Shown: positions 46,323 through 52,010 of the stretch, piece after piece
How the letters are laid out: every line of letters starts with the position of its first letter
Position numbering within the stretch: the first letter of the stretch is position 1
Source of the DNA: Candidatus Nanopelagicales bacterium
GTDB taxonomy: Bacteria; Actinomycetota; Actinomycetes; S36-B12; CAIYMF01
Assembly: GCA_025456065.1 (NCBI GenBank)
Contig: JALOLH010000019.1
Location: 1 to 52,010 of the forward strand
Reading direction: 5' to 3'
Length of the DNA stretch: 52,010 bases
Position numbers and translations under genes: made by a program
Notes under the pieces: model-generated
Database searches by the model: none
What the model was told of the DNA's origin: nothing
What the model saw: only the letters and a program-made list of their open reading frames with translations

Positions 46323-49300
46323 GTGGGCGGCACCCGGACGGACGGGCACCGGGCGGGGGTGGCAGCGGTCGTGGCAGCGCTGCTGCTCGGCACGGCGGCA
46401 GCGGGTGGTGCGGCCAGCGCCGTGCCGGGCCCCGACCTCGAGCTGGAGTGGGAGGTCGGGCGAGCCGGGACGGTCTGGGACGGTGACACCCTCCAGGTCG
46501 AGATCGAGCGGTCGAGCTCCCCGTACAGCGGCTCGCAGCGGGTGCGCATGGTGGGGGTGCAGGCCCCGGAGACCGCCAGGCCGGGGCTGGCGGCGGAGTG
46601 TGGCGCCGCCGAGGCCAAGGCCTTCCTGCGCGACCTCGCACCCACCGGGACCCCGCTGCAGCTGCGCGCCCAGCGCGGCACCTCCTTCGACAGCACCAAC
46701 GGCCGCGCCCGGCTGGTCCGCTCGGTGTACGCCCAGGACGAGGAGGGCAACTGGTACGACCTGTCCCGACGCCTGGTCGGCAGCGGCCGGGCGCTGTGGT
46801 TCCCCGCCAACGACGCGGGGGAGCACCCCGAGTGGGCGCACAACCTGGAGTACCGGGTGCTCACGCAGGAGGCCCAGGACGCGGGCCGGGGCCTGTGGGC
46901 CCGCGACGCGTGCGGCCCGTGGCGGATCCCGGACCTGGACATCCGCCTGTGGGCGAAGTACTACGGGACCGAGCGGGTCTACGTCGAGAACAACGGGCGG
47001 GCCCCGATCGACCTCAGCGGCTGGATCGTGCGCGACGCCGCGATCTCGGGCTACCGCACGCTCCCGGCCGGCACCGTGGTCGCTCCCGGGGAGGTTCGCG
47101 AGGTCTTCGCCGGGGACATGAACCTGAACAACCTCCCGGCGGACAACCCCGCGTTCCGCGGCGACGCGGTGTACCTGATGGAACCCGCCGGGGACACCCG
47201 CACCGGCAACCTGCGGGCCTGGTTCCCCTACCCCTGCAACCCCGATGACTGCACCGACCCGCTGGCCGGGGCGATCCAGATCGGCGCGGTGGGCACGACG
47301 CCGCCGGCCACCCGCGCGCCGAGCCCACCCGGCGCGGTCCGGGCCACGGCCAGCACGGACGGATCGGGCAGCATCGGCGTGAGCTGGGCGCACAGCACCG
47401 ATCCGGGCGGCCCGGAGCTCAGCTACACGGTCACGGCGCGACCGGTTGGCGGGGTCGCCTCGACGGTCACCGCCACCGGCGTGCCGGGCACCACGGCCAG
47501 GCTGGCCGGCCTGCGCCTGGGCGTCGCCCACGAGGTCAGCGTGCGCGCCGTGAGCGGCGGGGGGCAGTCCGTCGCGGTCGCGGCGTCGGCCGCCGTGGCG
47601 CCGGTCGGCCCGCCCGGGGTGCCGGGGCAGCCCGTGGCCGAGCCACGCGAGGGGGCCGCCATCGTCTCGTGGCCGGCGGCGAGCACCGGCGGGCTCGACG
47701 GGGTCGGGTACCGGGTCACCGCCGTCGAGGACACGAGCCGGTCCTGCACGACCGACGGGGCGACCTCGTGCGTGGTGCAGGGCCTGGCCGACGGCTCGCC
47801 GCACACCTTCACCGTCCGGGCCACGAACGCGCTCGGCACGAGTGCCCCGAGCTCGCCGAGCGCCCCCGTCACGCCGGGTGCCGCGCAGGCGTCGCCCGAT
47901 GCCCTGCCGGGTCGACCGACGGCGGTGACCGCGATCCCCGGCAACGGCGCGGCCGTTGTCTCGTGGACCCCCCCGGCCGGCTCGGGGGCGGCCATCACCG
48001 CCACCACGGTGCAGGCCAGCGGCTCCCCCGCACGGACGTGCACCGCCCCGGGCGGCACCACGTCCTGCGTGGTCACCGGCCTGACGAACGGCACCGCCTA
48101 CGCGTTCACCGTGCGGGCCACCAGCGCCGCCGGCACCGGGCCCGCCTCGGACCCCTCGGCCGCGATCCGGCCCTCCGCCCGGCCGACCACGCGCACCTCC
48201 CCGGCGACCGCGCCGGCGCCCGTGGTGGACCCGTGGATCGGCGGGCAGGTCGTCGAGCTGCGCAACGTCAGCGACCGCCCTGCGCGTCTCGGCGGCTACG
48301 GGCTGTGGGACGCGCACTCGTCCCGCTTCCCGTCCGGGAGCGCCGTGGAGAACCGCGCGGCCTACCTCTTCCCGCCGAGCACGACCCTCGCGGCCGGCCA
48401 GGTGCTGCGGGTCCACCTGGTGCAGACGCCTCCCCCCGTCCGGCCCGCGGACACCAGCAGCCTGCGGCGCCTGTTCACCGGCGGCGCCCCCTTCGTGGAC
48501 CCGGGCGCCGACTTCCTCGAGGTGGCGCACCTGAACGGGGCACAGGTCGCCTGCACCTCCCTCGGGGTGAGCTGCCGGACTGCCAGGCCGCAGTCGGCGC
48601 CGACGCAGCCGGTCGGGGTGACCGCCCGGACCACGCCCGCCAGCGTGACCGTCGCGTGGGGCGCGCCCATCTCGCGCGGTGGCCTGCCGATCAGCGGCTA
48701 CACCGCCACGGCCTACGACACCCAGCTCGGCGGGCTGCCGATCCGCTCCTGCCGGACGGACGGGTCGGGGCGCTCGTGCTCGTTCCCGGGAGCCGTCGGC
48801 CGGCGCTACTGGGTCGAGGTGGTGGCGACGAACGACGCGGGGACGTCGGGGCCGTCCTGGCGGGTCCTCGCCGCGCCGCGCACGCAACCCGGCGCCCCTC
48901 GGCGGGTGACCGTGTCCGGCCTCCCCGGCGCGCTCACGGTGGGCTGGGCCGCCGCCGCCGACAACGGAGCGCCCATCACCGGCTACACCGCGTCGGCCTA
49001 CCGCACCCGGACCGGCGGAGCCCCGGTGGGCACGTGCAGCACCGACGGCGCGGGCACCGGGTGCACGATCGCGGGCGTGGCGGGCGGCCCGACGTACCAC
49101 GTCGAGGTCACGGCCACCAACCGGGTCGGCACCGGGGGCGCCAGCAGGCCGCGCACCACCGGCACCCCCGGGCCGGGTGCCGCGCTCACCACGTACGAGC
49201 GCCGCCGCGTGGTGGTGCGCTGGGATCCGCCGCCGGCCGCCGCCGGGATCACCGGGTTCGAGGCCAGGGTCCACACGAAGGCCTCGGGCGGCACCCTGCT

Positions 49301-49733
49301 CGGCTCGTGCGTGGCCCCGGCCGGGGCCACGCAGTGCACGACCGGACGGCTCAAGCAGCGCAGCAGGTACTTCGTGGACCTGGTGACGACCTCGGCAGCC
49401 GGGGCCTCGGTGATGAAGCCGCGGATCGTGACCGGGCCGCCGCGCAAGCCCTCGGCCCCTCGGGTCCTCGACGCCGCGCCGAACGGCCGTCGGGTGGTCG
49501 TGACCTGGTCGCCCCCCCGGTTCACCGGCTACGCGCCCCTGCGCGCCGCCCAGGTGGTCCTGTACGCCAAGGCGAAGGGCGGGTCGGTCCGCGGGCGCTG
49601 CGCCGCGGCGGCACCGGCGACCACCTGCACGACCGGTGCGGTGCGCAAGGGCTCGGCCTGGGCCACGGTCCGGGTGCAGAACGTCGCCGGCTGGTCGACC
49701 TGGTCCAAGCGCGCGAAGGTGGTCGTGCGCTAG
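46323..49733 (+). CDS. Secreted thermonuclease/lamin-tail/fibronectin III multidomain protein
   Basis: The 1136-residue protein has a signal peptide (about 1-33), an SNase-like domain (46-196), a first lamin-tail domain (200-310), three Fn3 domains (335-617), a Pro/Thr linker, a second lamin-tail-like domain (638-751) and four more Fn3 domains (761-1136). The SNase site keeps D55, R75, E83 and R128, but the residue matching calcium ligand D40 of staphylococcal nuclease is Q80 (VGVQAPE). Six Fn3 domains carry a Cys pair 8-9 apart (C475-C483, C573-C582, C810-C819, C905-C914, C996-C1005, C1093-C1102), probably hairpin disulfides. No LPXTG or C-terminal membrane segment. GTG 46323 has GGGAGGG upstream. 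Likely a surface or secreted nuclease or adhesin. Confidence 0.88.
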   Translation: MGGTRTDGHRAGVAAVVAALLLGTAAAGGAASAVPGPDLELEWEVGRAGTVWDGDTLQVEIERSSSPYSGSQRVRMVGVQAPETARPGLAAECGAAEAKAFLRDLAPTGTPLQLRAQRGTSFDSTNGRARLVRSVYAQDEEGNWYDLSRRLVGSGRALWFPANDAGEHPEWAHNLEYRVLTQEAQDAGRGLWARDACGPWRIPDLDIRLWAKYYGTERVYVENNGRAPIDLSGWIVRDAAISGYRTLPAGTVVAPGEVREVFAGDMNLNNLPADNPAFRGDAVYLMEPAGDTRTGNLRAWFPYPCNPDDCTDPLAGAIQIGAVGTTPPATRAPSPPGAVRATASTDGSGSIGVSWAHSTDPGGPELSYTVTARPVGGVASTVTATGVPGTTARLAGLRLGVAHEVSVRAVSGGGQSVAVAASAAVAPVGPPGVPGQPVAEPREGAAIVSWPAASTGGLDGVGYRVTAVEDTSRSCTTDGATSCVVQGLADGSPHTFTVRATNALGTSAPSSPSAPVTPGAAQASPDALPGRPTAVTAIPGNGAAVVSWTPPAGSGAAITATTVQASGSPARTCTAPGGTTSCVVTGLTNGTAYAFTVRATSAAGTGPASDPSAAIRPSARPTTRTSPATAPAPVVDPWIGGQVVELRNVSDRPARLGGYGLWDAHSSRFPSGSAVENRAAYLFPPSTTLAAGQVLRVHLVQTPPPVRPADTSSLRRLFTGGAPFVDPGADFLEVAHLNGAQVACTSLGVSCRTARPQSAPTQPVGVTARTTPASVTVAWGAPISRGGLPISGYTATAYDTQLGGLPIRSCRTDGSGRSCSFPGAVGRRYWVEVVATNDAGTSGPSWRVLAAPRTQPGAPRRVTVSGLPGALTVGWAAAADNGAPITGYTASAYRTRTGGAPVGTCSTDGAGTGCTIAGVAGGPTYHVEVTATNRVGTGGASRPRTTGTPGPGAALTTYERRRVVVRWDPPPAAAGITGFEARVHTKASGGTLLGSCVAPAGATQCTTGRLKQRSRYFVDLVTTSAAGASVMKPRIVTGPPRKPSAPRVLDAAPNGRRVVVTWSPPRFTGYAPLRAAQVVLYAKAKGGSVRGRCAAAAPATTCTTGAVRKGSAWATVRVQNVAGWSTWSKRAKVVVR

Positions 49734-49769
49734 CCCGGCGACCCGGGGGCGACCGGCACCGCCTGCGGC

Positions 49770-50645
49770 CTACACGATCGGTGGACGCCCGGCCCGGGTC
49801 ATGGCCCAGACCGTCGACCAGCGCATCGGGCGGCGATCCCCGGGGTCCATCCGCCAGCCCTCGCGGAACCCCTCCCACCAGGCGTGCCGGGCGCCGCGGT
49901 CGCGCACCCGCACCGCGGTGATCACCGCCCACGTGCCGGTGTAGGCCGGCTGCAGCACGGGCGGCAGGTTCCGGCGGGCGAGCAGCACCCGGTTGCGGGC
50001 GTTCATGTGCCAGAACTCGGCGTGCCGGCGCGGGTCGATCACCGGGTGGTGGACCACGAGCTCCCCCGCGTACCAGGGGACGGACCCCGCGTCCCACACG
50101 CGCCAGCACAGCTCGATGCCCTCGTGGGCGTACCAGAAGGTGGCCGGCCATCCGCCGACCTGCTCGAAGACCGACCGCCGGATGGCGACCGCCCCCTCCC
50201 ACAACGACGTGGCCGGGCCCGGTTGCCCGGGGTCCCCGGTGCGCAGCCTGGGCACCCAGCGCCCGGGTCCGGGCCGGCCGGACGGGTCGACCACCCGCGG
50301 CTGGACCAGGCCCACCTCGGGACGGGCGGCCAGGATCGCGGCGAACCGCCGCAGGGTGTCAGGGGTGGCCAGTGCGGCGTCGTCGTCGAGGAAGAACAGC
50401 AGCTCGCCGCGGACCTCGGGCACCCCCGCGTTGCGGCCCGCGGGGATCCCGACGTTCTCGGGCAGCGCCAGGGCCCGCACGCCGGTGGGCAGGTCGACCG
50501 GCCGCCAGCCGTTGCCGACCACCACGACGTCGACGTCGACGCCCTGCTGGGCCAGCACGGAGTCCAGCGCGCGGCGCAGCGCCTCGGGCCGCTGGCCCAT
50601 CGTCAGGACGACCACGGCGAAGCGCGGCGGTGGGTCGGACGGCAC
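49770..50645 (-). CDS. Family 2 glycosyltransferase
   Basis: This 291-residue soluble GT2 enzyme begins RFAVVVLTMGQRPEALRRAL, the start of the nucleotide-binding fold. It has the metal-binding triad D87-D89 in LLFFLDDDAAL, then GAVAIRRSVFEQVGGWP and the acceptor-side YAHEGIELCWRVWDAG (ED-like motif E-x-x-L). The donor sugar is unknown. It is convergent with the nuclease gene (36-nt gap, nothing clear in it) and divergent from the second CDP-glycerol transferase-like gene. GTG 50645 follows GATACT by 6 nt. Confidence 0.92.
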   Translation of the reverse strand: MPSDPPPRFAVVVLTMGQRPEALRRALDSVLAQQGVDVDVVVVGNGWRPVDLPTGVRALALPENVGIPAGRNAGVPEVRGELLFFLDDDAALATPDTLRRFAAILAARPEVGLVQPRVVDPSGRPGPGRWVPRLRTGDPGQPGPATSLWEGAVAIRRSVFEQVGGWPATFWYAHEGIELCWRVWDAGSVPWYAGELVVHHPVIDPRRHAEFWHMNARNRVLLARRNLPPVLQPAYTGTWAVITAVRVRDRGARHAWWEGFREGWRMDPGDRRPMRWSTVWAMTRAGRPPIV

Positions 50646-50651
50646 CCGCGC

Positions 50652-50666
50652 AGTATCCCCTAGGGT
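50652..50666. promoter_or_regulatory. Back-to-back -10 boxes of GT2 and CDP-glycerol transferase-like genes
   Basis: Minus-strand GATACT (50652-50657) ends 6 nt before GTG 50645; plus-strand TAGGGT (50661-50666) ends 7 nt before GTG 50674. The boxes are 3 bp apart in a 28-bp intergenic region, so both transcripts are probably leaderless and initiation is mutually exclusive. Confidence 0.5.
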
Positions 50667-50673
50667 GCCGGTC

Positions 50674-51966
50674 GTGAGGGCGGCTCGGCTGGTGCGCAAC
50701 CAGGTGCGCGGCGAGGCGCGCCGGGCCCGTCGGCTCTGGCGGGACGCGGCGGACCGCAAGCACCTGCGGGCCACGGACGCGGCCGTCGTGGACGGCCCGC
50801 GGGCACCCGCCACGGTGATGGTGCACTTCGCCGACGGTGACCCGGACCGGTCGCTGTACCAGCTCCGGCAGTGGTTCGCGCCGTTGGCCGTGCTGCACCG
50901 GACGGTCCCCGTCGCGATCACGGTGCGCAGCGCCACCATGGCCCGTGCGATCGGCGCGGAGTCCGCCCTGCCCGTGGCGTACCTGCGCAAGACGATCGAC
51001 ATCGAGCGCTACATGCTGGCCGTCGACCCGCGGGTGGTGTTCTACGTCAACCACTGGGAGCCCAACTTCCAGGTGATGCGCTACGGCCGGGCGATGCACG
51101 TGTTCATCTCGCACGGCGAGAGCGAGAAGGTCTACATGGCCAGCGGGCAGCTGCGCGCCTACGACTTCGCGTTCGTCGCCGGCGAGGCGGCCGTCGACCG
51201 CATCCGGGCCAACCTGCCCAACTACGACCCCGCCGTGCGCACGCGGGCGATCGGCCGGCCCCAGCTGGACTTCCTGCCGGCCGACCGCAGTGCCGCAGCG
51301 ACCCCACCGACCGTGCTCTACGCCCCGACCTACGAGGGCGACCGGCCCTCGATGGCGTACGGGTCGGTGGAGTCGCACGGCCTCGCGGTCGTCGAGAGCC
51401 TGCTCGCCGCCGGGTACCGCGTGATCTATCGGCCGCACCCGCTGACCGGCACGATCACCGCGTCGGCGGCGGTGGCGGACCGCGCGATCCATGAGCGCCT
51501 GGCCGCGGCCAATGCCTCGCTGGCCCCCGGCCGGGCGCCGCACGTGCTCGGGGCACGGGGATCGCTCGGCGAGCAGATGGCCGAGTCGGCGGTCGCCATC
51601 GTCGACAACTCCGCCATGGCCTTCGACTGGCTGGTCACGGGCAAGCCCATCGTGGTCACCATCCCGGCCACCGCCGCCCAGTCCGGCGTGCACAGCAGCT
51701 TCCTGGCGGCCTGCTACCGCCTGCCCGCCGAGGATGCCGGGCGTGCCGCCGAGGCCGTGGCCCGTGCCCTCGAGGGCGACGCGCTGGCCGAGCAGCGTGC
51801 CTTCTGGATCGCCCGGCACTTCGGGGACGTCTCCCCCGGGGCGAGCACCCGTCGGTTCGTCGAGGCGAGCACCGAGCTGGCGGCCTACGGCGCCGAGCAG
51901 GTGCGCCGGACCGAGCAGGCAGCCGCCGAGCTGGCCTCCCGGCAGCTGGGCCCCGAGCCCGCCTGA
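50674..51966 (+). CDS. CDP-glycerol glycerophosphotransferase-like protein (copy 2)
   Basis: The 430-residue paralog of the gene at 44109 shares the fold and motif order: H147 in FISHGESEK followed by VYMASGQLRAYDFAFVAGEAA, then H255 in YRPHPLTG, and DNSAMAFDWLVTGKP at the phosphate site. The two His residues are 108 apart in both copies. No membrane segment; a basic N-terminus (RLVRNQVRGEARRARRLWR) may attach it to the membrane. Expected reaction: transfer of glycerol phosphate or another polyol phosphate from a CDP donor to a growing wall polymer. The remaining 44 nt of the window hold nothing recognisable. Confidence 0.87.
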   Translation: MRAARLVRNQVRGEARRARRLWRDAADRKHLRATDAAVVDGPRAPATVMVHFADGDPDRSLYQLRQWFAPLAVLHRTVPVAITVRSATMARAIGAESALPVAYLRKTIDIERYMLAVDPRVVFYVNHWEPNFQVMRYGRAMHVFISHGESEKVYMASGQLRAYDFAFVAGEAAVDRIRANLPNYDPAVRTRAIGRPQLDFLPADRSAAATPPTVLYAPTYEGDRPSMAYGSVESHGLAVVESLLAAGYRVIYRPHPLTGTITASAAVADRAIHERLAAANASLAPGRAPHVLGARGSLGEQMAESAVAIVDNSAMAFDWLVTGKPIVVTIPATAAQSGVHSSFLAACYRLPAEDAGRAAEAVARALEGDALAEQRAFWIARHFGDVSPGASTRRFVEASTELAAYGAEQVRRTEQAAAELASRQLGPEPA

Positions 51967-52010
51967 GCGGCCCGCCACCCGGGCTGCCCCGCGCCAGGTA
52001 CGTCCGCTCC

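Overview
The window is about 52 kb of very GC-rich DNA with almost no TA dinucleotides outside promoters. Frequent GTG starts, WhiB, MtrA-MtrB-LpqB, long-form HPF, DUF3499 and DUF5719 mark it as an actinobacterial chromosome. Gene order secA / hpf / comF / lpqB / mtrB / mtrA / sahH / Trm112 / manB / DUF3499 / DUF5719-GT / whiB / manC / TIGR03089 / LCP follows, from memory, the conserved block around Rv3240c-Rv3268 of Mycobacterium tuberculosis and its Streptomyces counterpart. The species cannot be named; a Micrococcales- or Cellulomonas-like actinobacterium is a guess.

Layout. 1-9.6 kb (minus strand): 5' end of a Sua5/YrdC gene, secA, a LuxR-type regulator with a doubtful start, hpf, comF and the overlapping mtrA-mtrB-lpqB set. 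9.65-15.2 kb (plus): a tightly packed membrane protein / DUF4129 / DUF4350 / MoxR / DUF58 operon, then SpoIIM-like (minus) and RDD (plus) genes. 17.2-21.9 kb (minus): an MFS carrier overlapping a family 2 glycoside hydrolase, a small sugar-use module. 22.1-28.7 kb (minus): a broken sahH, then a manB / Trm112 / CDF / P-type ATPase operon. 28.7-34.2 kb (minus): DUF3499, DUF5719, a large GT2 membrane protein and whiB. 34.4-41.9 kb: a DNA glycosylase, manC, TIGR03089, a large secreted amidase and a divergent LCP ligase. 42-43.4 kb: 3-oxoacid CoA-transferase subunits. 43.4-52 kb: an ICMT-like methyltransferase and a cell-surface locus with two CDP-glycerol glycerophosphotransferase-like proteins, a LicC-like nucleotidyltransferase, a secreted nuclease/lamin-tail/Fn3 protein and a GT2 enzyme.

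Most of the content serves the cell envelope: GDP-mannose supply (manB, manC), glycosyl transfer, peptidoglycan hydrolysis (amidase), polymer attachment (LCP), secretion (SecA) and envelope sensing (MtrAB-LpqB).

Most notable: (1) sahH has lost about 23 nt that encode its NAD-contacting threonines, and the reading frame changes there; (2) a perfect 12-bp inverted repeat lies on the predicted amidase promoter in the amidase/LCP divergent region; (3) many genes start with GTG 6-8 nt after a TANNNT -10 box, which suggests leaderless transcription; (4) the 44-52 kb surface-polymer locus has HGES-type transferases and a disulfide-rich display protein.
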